From NCBI RefSeq assembly GCF_036014175.1, contig NZ_CP107917.1, forward strand, positions 6,076,001 to 6,140,000: DNA of 64,000 nt, read 5' to 3'. The notes under the pieces are model-generated. The model was not told the DNA's origin. It did not search any database and was given only the letters and a program-made list of their open reading frames with translations. Below, in pieces: positions 1 through 7,755 of the stretch (the stretch's first letter is position 1; every line of letters starts with the position of its first letter). This DNA is from Streptomyces sp. NBC_00443. Lineage in GTDB: Bacteria > Actinomycetota > Actinomycetes > Streptomycetales > Streptomycetaceae. A program made the translations under genes and the position numbers.

Positions 1-724
1 GCGCGACCGCGCCCACCGGCACGGACAGGATCCGCACCGTGCGCGTGCGCACCATGTGGAAGTGCTCGGACTTCATGATCAGGCCCAGCACGAAGTACGG
101 CAGGAACTGCAGAACCCGCTGCAGATCCAGGTCGTCGCCGATCTCCGGAGTGACGGTCCCCGCCATGGCGAGGCCAAGCGCGATCGGCAGCGGCCAGCGC
201 ACCATCTTCCAGATGGGGGTGGTCATCCGCCAGATGAACAGCGCACACAGGAACCACGTCAGGTACCACGGGTCCAGCAGGCTGATGTCCTGGCTGGGGT
301 CGTCGTCGATCCAGCGCTTGAAGAGCGGGTACGCCGTCTCGAAGAGGATGTACGGCACGGCGACACCGGTGATCAGCCGCTTCAGCCGGTTGGGACTCGC
401 GTCGAAACTGCGCGAGAAGAAGCCGGAGATGATGATGAACGCCGGCATGTGGAAGGTGTACACGACGGTGTACACGGCCTCCAGGATGCGGCTGTCGCCC
501 TTGATCGGCTCCCAGGCGTGGCCTATGGCGACGAGCACGATCGCCAGGTACTTGGCGTTGTCGAAGAACGCGTCGCGCTGCTTGGCACCGCCGGACGCGG
601 GTCTGTTGTCCGCCTGAGCCTTCTTGTTCTGCGGCGAGCGCGGACTCGGCACTCCGTCCGCCGACGACTCTGCCGGGGGGAGTGGCGCTCTGTTGTGGCC
701 GTGCGGTCGCAGCGAGTTGTTCAC
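1..724 (-). CDS. Acyltransferase family membrane protein (partial, 3' end outside window)
   Basis: The minus strand reads open from a GTG at 724 to the window edge, so the C-terminus is missing. A GGGAGG ribosome site lies about five bases before the GTG. A hydrophilic N-terminus rich in Pro, Ser and Lys is followed by 'RDAFFDNAKYLAIVLVAIGH' and 'FHMPAFIIISGFFSR', the opening helices of acyltransferase-3 (OatA/fucose-O-acetylase type) proteins, which move acyl groups onto sugars across the membrane. Further hydrophobic segments ('WYLTWFLCALFIWR', 'VLQFLPYFVLGL') fit a multi-helix protein. The His in 'AIGHAW' is where this family keeps a conserved His. The substrate cannot be told; a surface glycan is an inference. 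It is transcribed away from the small membrane protein at 1265. Confidence 0.75.
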   Translation of the reverse strand, partial: MNNSLRPHGHNRAPLPPAESSADGVPSPRSPQNKKAQADNRPASGGAKQRDAFFDNAKYLAIVLVAIGHAWEPIKGDSRILEAVYTVVYTFHMPAFIIISGFFSRSFDASPNRLKRLITGVAVPYILFETAYPLFKRWIDDDPSQDISLLDPWYLTWFLCALFIWRMTTPIWKMVRWPLPIALGLAMAGTVTPEIGDDLDLQRVLQFLPYFVLGLIMKSEHFHMVRTRTVRILSVPVGAVA

Positions 725-1264
725 AGACCCTCCCACCGGAAGCCGGGGGAGTCGATCCAGGCCCTCGCTGCGCATGCGGGGGACGAGGCAGCATGGAACA
801 TCTGAGGCACCCTAGCGTCGCCTATGGGATTTCGTAAAACCTGCGAGGTCGTTCCCGGTTATTGCGTTCGAACTCGCGTGTACAACGAACATGCACCTGG
901 CAGACACCTGTTGGACACCCTCCTTGTCCGGATTCATCCCGACTAAAAGGTGCATATGGCCAGGAGCCGACTCCGATGGAATGATCAACTCACTCACAAT
1001 TCGAATTGCCGGCGAACACGTTGTGTGCCGATGGAAACGAACCCGTCGAATTCTCTCCGCCGGTGTTCCCTCGAATTGCTGTACCGGCGCAACGCGAGAG
1101 GTGACCGCGTCCGGCCCACCCGCACAGATCCGGCACAGGTGTGGCGAACGAAACGTCACGTGCCGCATAGCGGGGCCCGGTTGGTGGCACGATGGTTCTG
1201 GCGGGGGTGCGCGGGGTTGCATCCCCGGGCCGGGAGAGCGGACCGACCGAGGGTGTGATCTGTT
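725..1264. other. 540-base gene-free region between divergent genes
   Basis: No convincing gene is seen. Part of it (about 830-1110) is clearly less GC-rich than the surroundings, as expected for divergent promoters. It must hold the promoters for the acyltransferase (minus) and the small membrane protein (plus). I found no clear -35/-10 pair, riboswitch or tRNA-like fold. The open frames inside it lack codon bias and family resemblance. Confidence 0.5.
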
Positions 1265-1459
1265 GTGGCCATTTCGCTGTCAGTGGTGTTGCTGTTGGCG
1301 ATCGTCTTGGTGGTGCTGATCCGTGGCGGATCCCTGAAGGCCGGCCCCGCCGTCGTCGCCGTGCTGTTCGGCTTCTTCCTCGCCTCGACAGGCATGGCCG
1401 ACGACATCCAGCGGTTCCTCAACTCGATAGCGGAGACCATCAACTCGATCCAGTTCTAG
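1265..1459 (+). CDS. Small hydrophobic membrane protein, 64 aa
   Basis: GTG start with a GAGGG-type site about 13 bases upstream. Residues 3-20 ('ISLSVVLLLAIVLVVLIRGG') and about 28-44 ('AVVAVLFGFFLASTG') form two hydrophobic helices, and the tail ('IQRFLNSIAETINSIQF') is amphipathic. Codon use is typical of the genome, supporting a real gene despite its size. No enzymatic motif is visible and the function is unknown. I recall short proteins of this shape being conserved in Streptomyces near tig, but this was not checked. It precedes the kinase pseudogene with no obvious terminator between them. Confidence 0.7.
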   Translation: MAISLSVVLLLAIVLVVLIRGGSLKAGPAVVAVLFGFFLASTGMADDIQRFLNSIAETINSIQF

Positions 1460-1499
1460 GTCCGTCAGGCGGCTCCGGGGCCCGTGGGGCGGCCCGGAA

Positions 1500-2580
1500 C
1501 GGTACGGGTACCCTCGTTAGAGATCGTCGAACGGGGCGGCGTACGGGATGGCCGCGCGCGAGACGGACCAGCCGAGGTGGATGGCTACCGCATCGAGGAC
1601 CGTCTCGGCTCCGGCGGCATGGGGGGGCGACCTGTCCCGCTCCGCCTCCGACCGCCGCCTCGCCCTCAAGGCCGTGCACGCGCAGTACACCGACGACGAG
1701 TTCCGCACCCTCCGCCAGGTCAGCGGCGCCTTCACCGCTCCCGTCGTGGACGCGCACGCCGACGCCGACGCGCCGCGCCGCGCCCTGGATGGCCTCGCTC
1801 TACATCCCGGGCATCGCGCGGGGATGGCCCACCGGGACCTGAAACCGGCCAATGTCGTCGAGGACGGTCCCCGCGCCATCGACTTCGGCGCCACGAAAGT
1901 CGGGAGTGGGGAAGGGCACACCACCCTTCCACCCCAAGTCCCGCCCTGCACCGGACGAGTTGCTGGGGCTGCTGCGCGACGGCCGCATCCCGGAGCCGAC
2001 GCAGGCGGACGAGGAGACCTCACCCGTACCAGCGCCCAGCCGCCGCAGACACCTGTGGCCGGCCGTCGCGTTGGGCGCCGCGCCCCGCGCCGTCACCACC
2101 GTCGCAGTGACGGATGACGACTCCGCTCCGGCCGACCTGCCGCTGGGCTGGCAGGCCTGGCACAAAAAGTCGAACGACCCGGGCGTCGGCAAGGAGCCAT
2201 CGGCCCCGGCCGGTCCCTTCAGCCGCTGTATCGCCTCAGGTGCGTCGCTGGTGTGCGCGGGCGACGAGGTCATGGCGGCCCGGTTCGCCCTGGCCGACGG
2301 CGGCAACACCTGGGCCCGCCCCGATGCGGCTCGGCACGGGTGGCAGGCACCGCACGATGACCTTGCTCAACGCGCCCTCGGCCGTCCTGACGACCGTACG
2401 GCTGTCCAAGGCCCAGCCCGAGGGCTCCACCCCGGTCCTCCGGCGCGGCACTCTCTGCTTCCCGCTCACCAGCGGCGGCATCTCCGCCCCACCGGTCCTC
2501 GTCGGCGACGCCCCCTACGTCCGTACGGCACCCGTTCGGTCTACCCCGTGGACGTACGCGATCTCCGGCCGGGCGGCTGA
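1500..2580 (+). pseudogene. Degraded Ser/Thr protein kinase (PknB type) with PQQ-like sensor remnant
   Basis: Pieces of one protein are scattered over all three plus-strand frames. The glycine-rich loop 'YRIEDRLGSGGMG' (about 1580-1625) is in frame 2. 'RRLALKAVHAQYTDDEF', with the ATP-binding lysine, lies downstream in frame 3. 'WMASLYIPG' (about 1789) is in frame 1. The catalytic loop 'HRDLKPANV' and 'IDFG' (about 1830-1890) are in frame 3. The C-terminal extracytoplasmic part ('GWQAWHKKS', 'CIASGASLVCAG') is in frame 1 and its end ('PYVRTAPVRSTPWTYAISG') in frame 2. At least four frame changes plus shortening of the kinase domain rule out a working kinase. The parent was probably a membrane Ser/Thr kinase with a beta-propeller-like outer domain. 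No substitute reading frame covers the region. Confidence 0.8.
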
Positions 2581-2586
2581 AACGAT

Positions 2587-2625
2587 CAGGGCCAGGCGGA
2601 GGAATCATCCTCTGACCTGGCCCTG
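2587..2625. terminator. Hairpin terminator between kinase pseudogene and tRNA-Gly
   Basis: A ten-base arm CAGGGCCAGG is matched by CCTGGCCCTG, with a second small stem (AGGA/TCCT) nested inside. It sits just after the pseudogene stop and just past the 3' end of the minus-strand tRNA-Gly, so it can serve both directions. No clear T-run follows, as is usual in Streptomyces. Confidence 0.7.
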
Positions 2626-2635
2626 AGCCGTATGG

Positions 2636-2706
2636 AGCGGGCGACGGGAATCGAACCCGCGTAGCTAGTTTGGAAGACTAGGGCTCTACCATTGAGCTAC
2701 GCCCGC
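2636..2706 (-). tRNA. tRNA-Gly (anticodon TCC)
   Basis: The minus strand folds as a complete cloverleaf of 71 bases. The acceptor GCGGGCG pairs with CGCCCGC, the D-arm is GCTC..GAGC, the anticodon arm is CTAGT-CTTCCAA-ACTAG with TCC in the loop, and the T-arm carries GTTCGAT. No CCA is encoded after the discriminator T. It reads GGA (and by wobble GGG) codons. Confidence 0.95.
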
Positions 2707-2836
2707 ACGCGACGCGCCGCAGGTTAGGTGACCGCGGCACAAAGGCATCGTAGCGGGTCGGCACCCCGCACCGCACACCCCGTTAATGCGGCGGCCGCGC
2801 TGCCTGGGGGCATGTACCCTACGTGTCGCACCAGCA

Positions 2837-2913
2837 CGGGGTGTGGCGCAGCTTGGTAGCGCGTCCGCTTTGGGAGCGGAAGGCCGTGGGTTCAAATCCC
2901 GCCACCCCGACCA
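2837..2913 (+). tRNA. tRNA-Pro (anticodon TGG), CCA encoded
   Basis: Full cloverleaf: acceptor CGGGGTG with CACCCCG, anticodon stem TCCGC/GCGGA with TGG in the loop, T-loop TTCAAAT, and an encoded 3' CCA (2911-2913). It lies 130 bases from the oppositely oriented tRNA-Gly and just upstream of the tig promoter. Confidence 0.95.
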
Positions 2914-2974
2914 GGACCGGTCAAGACCGGCCACATGTGTGACGACCTCGTGTGATCGCGTCCAGTGATCGCCT

Positions 2975-3003
2975 TTGGGGCGTGTCGCCGCTGCCGTTAC
3001 TAT
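2975..3003 (+). promoter_or_regulatory. Probable sigma-70-type promoter for tig
   Basis: TTGGGG (2975-2980) and TACTAT (2998-3003) are separated by 17 bases, a good fit to a housekeeping Streptomyces promoter. It predicts a start near 3010 and a leader of about 110 bases before tig. Confidence 0.5.
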
Positions 3004-3119
3004 GCAAGCTGCACGCCCGTGTGTCTCTCCATCTGATGAAGTCCTCCCGGGCGGCGAAATCCGCCGGACCAGTCTGGTCCCGGCAGAACCCAAGAAGTCA
3101 GCCACAAGGAGACCGAACC

Positions 3120-4514
3120 GTGAAGAGCGCCGTGGAGACCCTGAACCCGACTCGGGTTCGGCTCACTGTCGAGGTGCCCTTCGAGGAGCTCAAGGACAGC
3201 CTCGACGCGGCGTACAAGAAGATCAACCAGCAGGTCACGGTGAAGGGCTTCCGCAAGGGCAAGATCCCGGCCCGCGTCATCGATCAGCGGTTCGGCCGTG
3301 GCGCCGTGCTGGAGGAAGCCGTCAACGACGCGCTGCCGAAGTTCTACACCGAGGCGGTCAACGAGGCCGACCTCAACGTCCTGGGCCAGCCCGAGGTCGA
3401 CATCACCGAGCTGAAGGACGGCGAGACGCTGAACTTCACCGCCGAGGTCGACATCCGCCCGACCATCGAGATCCCGGACTACTCCGGCATCGAGGTCGAG
3501 GTCGACGCGGTCGAGGTCACCGACGAGGACATCGAGAAGTCGGTCGAGCAGCTCCGCGAGCGCTTCGCTTCCACCTCTCCGGTCGAGCGTGCCGCCGAGG
3601 ACGGCGACGTCGTCACGATCGACCTGCAGGCCAAGGTCGACGACGAGGTCCTGGAGGACGGCGTCGCCGAGGGCGTCTCCTACACCATCGGCTCCGGTGA
3701 GCTGCTGGAGGGCATCGACGACGCCGTGAAGGGCCTCGAGGCCGGTGCGGAAGCCACCTTCGCCTCCGAGCTCAAGGGCGGCTCGGCGGCCGGCAAGGAG
3801 GCCGAGGTCACCGTCAAGGTCACCCAGGTCGCCGCCCGCGAACTGCCCGAGCTGGACGACGAGTTCGCGCAGCTCGCCTCCGAGTTCGACACCCTGGACG
3901 AGCTCAAGGCCGACAGCCGCAAGCGCCTCGAGAACATGAAGCAGTACGACCAGGCCACGCAGGCCCAGGAGCGCGTCCTGGAGAAGCTGCTGGAGCTCGT
4001 CGAGGTGCCCGTCCCCGAGAAGCTCCTCGAGGACGAGATCAACACCCGTAAGCACAACCTCGAGCACCACCAGCTCGGCCAGATGGGTCTCGACCTCGAG
4101 AAGTACCTCGAGATCCAGGGCAAGACGGTCGAGGAGTTCGACGCCGAGACCAAGGAAGCCGCGGTCAAGGGCATCAAGACGCAGTTCGTCCTCGACGAGC
4201 TCGTCAAGCAGGAGAAGCTGAACGTCAACCAGGAGGAGCTCACCGAGCACCTCATGCGCCGCGCCGCCTCCTCCGGCATGTCCCCCGACCAGTTCGCCCA
4301 GGCGGTCGTCGAGGGCGGCCAGGTTCCGCTCCTGGTCGGCGAGGTCGCCCGCGGCAAGGCCCTGGCCGTCGTGGTCGAGAAGGCCGTGGTCAAGGACACC
4401 AACGGCGAGGTCATCGACCTGGACGACGAGGACGAGACCGAGCAGGCCACCGAGACGGTGGAAGCCGCCGAGGGCACCGCTGACGAGGCCGCCGAGGAGA
4501 AGTCCGAGGGCTGA
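3120..4514 (+). CDS. tig: Trigger factor, ribosome-bound chaperone and peptidyl-prolyl isomerase
   Basis: GTG start at 3120, preceded by AAGGAG. The frame runs on upstream without matching the family, so this start is preferred. It gives 464 residues, the usual length. The N-terminal ribosome-binding domain carries the signature GFRKGKIP (residues 43-50), which docks at L23 by the exit tunnel. A middle FKBP-type PPIase domain (about 155-245) is followed by the helical C-terminal arms ('QATQAQERVLEKLLELVEVP'). The protein ends in an acidic Glu/Asp/Thr/Ala-rich tail common in actinobacteria. It folds nascent chains in the cytosol. Placement just upstream of clpP1-clpP2-clpX is widely conserved and joins folding to degradation. 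Confidence 0.97.
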   Translation: MKSAVETLNPTRVRLTVEVPFEELKDSLDAAYKKINQQVTVKGFRKGKIPARVIDQRFGRGAVLEEAVNDALPKFYTEAVNEADLNVLGQPEVDITELKDGETLNFTAEVDIRPTIEIPDYSGIEVEVDAVEVTDEDIEKSVEQLRERFASTSPVERAAEDGDVVTIDLQAKVDDEVLEDGVAEGVSYTIGSGELLEGIDDAVKGLEAGAEATFASELKGGSAAGKEAEVTVKVTQVAARELPELDDEFAQLASEFDTLDELKADSRKRLENMKQYDQATQAQERVLEKLLELVEVPVPEKLLEDEINTRKHNLEHHQLGQMGLDLEKYLEIQGKTVEEFDAETKEAAVKGIKTQFVLDELVKQEKLNVNQEELTEHLMRRAASSGMSPDQFAQAVVEGGQVPLLVGEVARGKALAVVVEKAVVKDTNGEVIDLDDEDETEQATETVEAAEGTADEAAEEKSEG

Positions 4515-4539
4515 GCCCACGGAGCCTTGTAGGCCGTAG

Positions 4540-4573
4540 GAAGGGCCCTGGGGGTGCACCCCCAGGGCCCTTC
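4540..4573 (+). terminator. Perfect-palindrome terminator after tig
   Basis: A 34-base perfect palindrome (arms begin GAAGGGCCCTGGGGG) starts 25 bases after the tig stop and is followed by TCTTC. It separates tig from the clpP operon. Confidence 0.9.
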
Positions 4574-4701
4574 TTCAGCTACGGCCGGGCAACGTCCCCC
4601 AAGGTGCGCGGGGAACGGCGGGACCAGCACCCGCGACCGGTAGCCGCCCACTGTCAGCCGAAGCTGTGGGGAGAAATTCGGCCCACCCGGCGGAGCGCAT
4701 G

Positions 4702-4715
4702 CGCTCACAGCGAAC
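4702..4715 (-). promoter_or_regulatory. Candidate ClgR-binding site upstream of clpP1
   Basis: On the minus strand the bases read GTTCGC-TGTGA-GCG, close to the motif I recall for ClgR, the activator of clpP1-clpP2 in Streptomyces (GTTCGC, spacer, GCG). It lies just upstream of the -35 of the clpP1 promoter, the expected place for an activator. The motif is recalled, not checked. Confidence 0.45.
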
Positions 4716-4731
4716 ACCCGCGGAACCGGGA

Positions 4732-4759
4732 TTGCAGCACAGGGCCACCGCGTTAGGGT
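4732..4759 (+). promoter_or_regulatory. Probable clpP1-clpP2 promoter
   Basis: TTGCAG (4732-4737) and TAGGGT (4754-4759) with a 16-base spacer. Transcription would begin near 4766, downstream of the in-frame ATG at 4762, which argues that clpP1 starts at GTG 4846. Confidence 0.55.
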
Positions 4760-4845
4760 CCATGAGTATGAGGGCAGGGAAGCCCCCGTTGCCCGCAGAA
4801 CACGTAAGACGGCCCGGCGCCGTCGTAAGACGAGCAGGTGGATAC

Positions 4846-5463
4846 GTGACGAATCTGATGCCCTCCGCCGCCGGCGAGCCCTCCATCGGCGGTGGCCTCG
4901 GTGACCAGGTCTACAACCGGCTGCTCGGCGAGCGGATCATCTTCCTCGGCCAGCCGGTCGACGACGACATCGCCAACAAGATCACTGCGCAGCTGCTGCT
5001 CCTTGCCGCCGAACCGGACAAGGACATCTTCCTGTACATCAACAGCCCCGGCGGTTCGATCACGGCCGGCATGGCGATCTACGACACCATGCAGTACATC
5101 AAGAACGACGTGGTGACCATCGCCATGGGCCTCGCCGCCTCGATGGGACAGTTCCTGCTCAGCGCGGGTACCCCGGGCAAGCGCTTCGCCCTGCCGAACG
5201 CCGAGATCCTGATCCACCAGCCCTCCGCGGGCCTGGCGGGCTCGGCCTCCGACATCAAGATCCACGCCGAGCGGCTGCTGCACACGAAGAAGCGCATGGC
5301 CGAGCTCACGTCACAGCACACGGGCCAGTCGATCGAGCAGATCACCCGCGACTCGGACCGCGACCGCTGGTTCGACGCCTTCGAGGCCAAGGAGTACGGC
5401 CTCATCGACGACGTGATGCCCACGGCCGCCGGTATGCCGGGCGGCGGCGGCACCGGGGCCTGA
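4846..5463 (+). CDS. clpP1: ATP-dependent Clp protease proteolytic subunit 1
   Basis: Serine protease subunit that forms the degradation chamber with ClpX or ClpC ATPases. The GTG at 4846 has an AGGTGG site and gives 205 residues, a normal ClpP length; an upstream ATG at 4762 would precede the predicted transcript. The catalytic triad is Ser99 ('GLAASMGQ'), His124 ('ILIHQPS') and Asp173 ('DRDRWF'). The oligomerisation and substrate-groove motif 'INSPGGS' is intact. It is followed by clpP2 after about 70 bases, the usual actinobacterial pair whose products work as a mixed ClpP1P2 barrel. Regulation by ClgR is suggested by the upstream site. Confidence 0.96.
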   Translation: MTNLMPSAAGEPSIGGGLGDQVYNRLLGERIIFLGQPVDDDIANKITAQLLLLAAEPDKDIFLYINSPGGSITAGMAIYDTMQYIKNDVVTIAMGLAASMGQFLLSAGTPGKRFALPNAEILIHQPSAGLAGSASDIKIHAERLLHTKKRMAELTSQHTGQSIEQITRDSDRDRWFDAFEAKEYGLIDDVMPTAAGMPGGGGTGA

Positions 5464-5533
5464 GCCCCACCGCGGGGCACACACACCCCCGCAGCGCCCC
5501 CAGCCGACCGCCCAAGCCCCTAGGAGACAGACA

Positions 5534-6214
5534 GTGAACGACTTCCCCGGCAGCGGCCTGTACGACCGCACACGCGCCGAGTACACGGGTCCCGCCGCCG
5601 AGTCCCGCTACGTCATCCCGCGGTTCGTGGAGCGCACCTCGCAGGGCATCCGCGAGTACGACCCGTACGCGAAGCTCTTCGAGGAGCGCGTGATCTTCCT
5701 CGGCGTGCAGATCGACGACGCCTCCGCCAATGACGTCATGGCGCAGCTGCTGTGCCTGGAGTCGATGGACCCCGACCGGGACATCTCGGTCTACATCAAC
5801 AGCCCGGGCGGCTCCTTCACCGCGCTCACGGCCATCTACGACACGATGCAGTTCGTGAAGCCGGACGTCCAGACGGTCTGCATGGGCCAGGCGGCCTCCG
5901 CCGCGGCCGTCCTGCTGGCCGCAGGCACGCCCGGCAAGCGCATGGCGCTGCCGAACGCCCGTGTGCTGATCCACCAGCCGTACAGCGAGACCGGCCGCGG
6001 TCAGGTCTCCGACCTGGAGATCGCCGCGAACGAGATCCTGCGGATGCGCTCGCAGCTGGAGGACATGCTGGCCAAGCACTCCACCACGCCGCTCGAGAAG
6101 ATCCGCGAGGACATCGAGCGCGACAAGATCCTCACGGCCGAGGACGCGCTGTCGTACGGGCTGATCGACCAGATCATCTCCACCCGGAAGATGAACAACG
6201 CGGACGTTAGCTGA
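5534..6214 (+). CDS. clpP2: ATP-dependent Clp protease proteolytic subunit 2
   Basis: GTG start with TAGGAGAC upstream; 226 residues including a longer N-terminal propeptide-like region than ClpP1. The triad is Ser122 ('GQAASAAA'), His147 ('VLIHQPY') and Asp197 ('IERDKIL'), so both paralogues look active. The C-terminus 'ISTRKMNNADVS' is typical of actinobacterial ClpP2. It is the second gene of the clpP operon, and clpX follows after 180 bases, possibly with its own promoter. It works with ClpP1 and an AAA+ partner to degrade tagged and regulatory proteins. Confidence 0.96.
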   Translation: MNDFPGSGLYDRTRAEYTGPAAESRYVIPRFVERTSQGIREYDPYAKLFEERVIFLGVQIDDASANDVMAQLLCLESMDPDRDISVYINSPGGSFTALTAIYDTMQFVKPDVQTVCMGQAASAAAVLLAAGTPGKRMALPNARVLIHQPYSETGRGQVSDLEIAANEILRMRSQLEDMLAKHSTTPLEKIREDIERDKILTAEDALSYGLIDQIISTRKMNNADVS

Positions 6215-6394
6215 CGCGGACCCGGTAGTGTCTGCTGCCCCTTGGCATGGTTTGGGACGGTGCACGTCAAAGTGAACCGCGCCAAGGGGGGCCCGAACGG
6301 GGGGCCAGGCAAGGTACCGTCGACATAAGGCAGCACCAGGAGCCGCTGGATTCGAAATCGTCCAGTCGTCTCCCAGGCGAAGGGGAAGCACACC

Positions 6395-7678
6395 GTGGCA
6401 CGCATCGGTGACGGCGGCGATCTGCTCAAGTGCTCGTTCTGCGGCAAGAGCCAGAAGCAGGTCAAGAAGCTCATCGCAGGCCCTGGTGTGTATATCTGCG
6501 ACGAGTGCATCGATCTCTGCAACGAGATCATCGAGGAAGAGCTCGCGGAGACCAGTGAGGTCCGCTGGGAGGAACTGCCCAAGCCGCGCGAGATCTACGA
6601 GTTCCTCGAGGGCTATGTGGTCGGCCAGGAACCAGCCAAGAAGGCGCTCTCCGTCGCCGTCTACAACCACTACAAGCGCGTGCAGGCCGGCGAGAACGGC
6701 GGCGGTCAAAGCCGCGAGGACGCCATCGAGTTGGCGAAGTCCAACATCCTGCTGCTGGGACCCACGGGCTCCGGGAAGACGCTGCTCGCCCAGACCCTGG
6801 CCCGCATGCTGAACGTCCCCTTCGCCATCGCGGACGCGACGGCGCTGACGGAGGCCGGGTACGTCGGCGAGGACGTCGAGAACATCCTGCTGAAGCTGAT
6901 CCAGGCGGCCGACTACGACGTCAAGAAGGCCGAGACCGGGATCATCTACATCGACGAGATCGACAAGGTCGCCCGGAAGAGCGAAAACCCCTCGATCACG
7001 CGTGACGTGTCCGGCGAGGGTGTCCAGCAGGCCCTGCTGAAGATCCTTGAGGGCACCACGGCCTCGGTCCCGCCGCAGGGCGGCCGTAAGCACCCGCACC
7101 AGGAGTTCATCCAGATCGACACGACGAACGTCCTGTTCATCGTGGGCGGCGCGTTCGCCGGCCTGGAGAAGCTCATCGAGTCCCGGGCCGGCGCCAAGGG
7201 CATCGGCTTCGGCGCGACGATCCGCTCCAAGCGTGAGCTGGAGGCCAAGGACCAGTTCGAGGACGTCATGCCGGAGGACCTGGTCAAGTTCGGCATGATC
7301 CCCGAGTTCATCGGCCGCCTTCCCGTCATCACCTCGGTCCACAACCTGGACCGCGAGGCGCTCCTCCAGATCCTGGTCGAGCCGCGCAACGCCCTCGTCA
7401 AGCAGTACCAGCGCCTCTTCGAACTCGACGGCGTGGAACTCGACTTCGAGCGCGAGGCCCTGGAGGCCATCGCCGACCAGGCCATCCTCCGCCAGACCGG
7501 CGCGCGCGGCCTGCGCGCCATCATGGAGGAGGTCCTGATGTCGGTGATGTACGAGGTGCCGTCCCGCAAGGACGTCGCCCGGGTCGTCATCACGGCCGAG
7601 GTCGTCCAGTCGAACGTGAACCCGACGCTGATCCCGCGAGAGGCGCGCCGCGGACCGGGCGAGCAGAAGTCGGCGTAG
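6395..7678 (+). CDS. clpX: ATP-dependent Clp protease ATP-binding subunit ClpX
   Basis: AAA+ unfoldase that delivers substrates to ClpP. GTG start at 6395 ('MARIGDGGDLLKCSFCGK'); 427 residues. The N-terminal zinc-binding domain has Cys13, Cys16, Cys35 and Cys38. Walker A is GPTGSGKT (122-129) and Walker B is IIYIDEID (about 183-190). The IGF loop that docks on ClpP is present as 'GIGFGATI', as are the sensor-2 region and arginine finger ('GARGLRAIMEEVL'). It is the last gene of the tig-clp block and ends at a strong bidirectional terminator. Confidence 0.97.
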   Translation: MARIGDGGDLLKCSFCGKSQKQVKKLIAGPGVYICDECIDLCNEIIEEELAETSEVRWEELPKPREIYEFLEGYVVGQEPAKKALSVAVYNHYKRVQAGENGGGQSREDAIELAKSNILLLGPTGSGKTLLAQTLARMLNVPFAIADATALTEAGYVGEDVENILLKLIQAADYDVKKAETGIIYIDEIDKVARKSENPSITRDVSGEGVQQALLKILEGTTASVPPQGGRKHPHQEFIQIDTTNVLFIVGGAFAGLEKLIESRAGAKGIGFGATIRSKRELEAKDQFEDVMPEDLVKFGMIPEFIGRLPVITSVHNLDREALLQILVEPRNALVKQYQRLFELDGVELDFEREALEAIADQAILRQTGARGLRAIMEEVLMSVMYEVPSRKDVARVVITAEVVQSNVNPTLIPREARRGPGEQKSA

Positions 7679-7700
7679 CCGCACCGCAGTACCGCAGACG

Positions 7701-7739
7701 TACGAAGGGGCCCCGGTCGAGAGACCGGGCCCCTTCGTA
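7701..7739. terminator. Bidirectional terminator between clpX and the convergent membrane-protein gene
   Basis: A stem of 17 pairs (TACGAAGGGGCC..GGTC with GACC..GGCCCCTTCGTA, one bulged C) closes on a GAGA loop. It lies 22 bases after clpX and 17 bases past the stop of the convergent gene. Confidence 0.85.
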
Positions 7740-7755
7740 GTCGGCGCGTGCGGCG

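Noticed and set aside
812..1222. Open frame of 136 codons on the minus strand in the first intergenic region
   Set aside because: Poor codon bias, no family resemblance, and it covers a lower-GC region that must hold divergent promoters.
3000..4559. 519-codon frame antisense to tig
   Set aside because: Leu/Val/Asp-rich mirror of a high-GC gene; a typical third-position GC artefact.
4762..4845. Upstream ATG for clpP1
   Set aside because: It precedes the predicted transcription start, lacks a ribosome site, and would lengthen ClpP1 beyond the usual size.
5402..7684. 760-codon frame antisense to clpP2 and clpX
   Set aside because: Runs opposite two certain genes and shows no domain.
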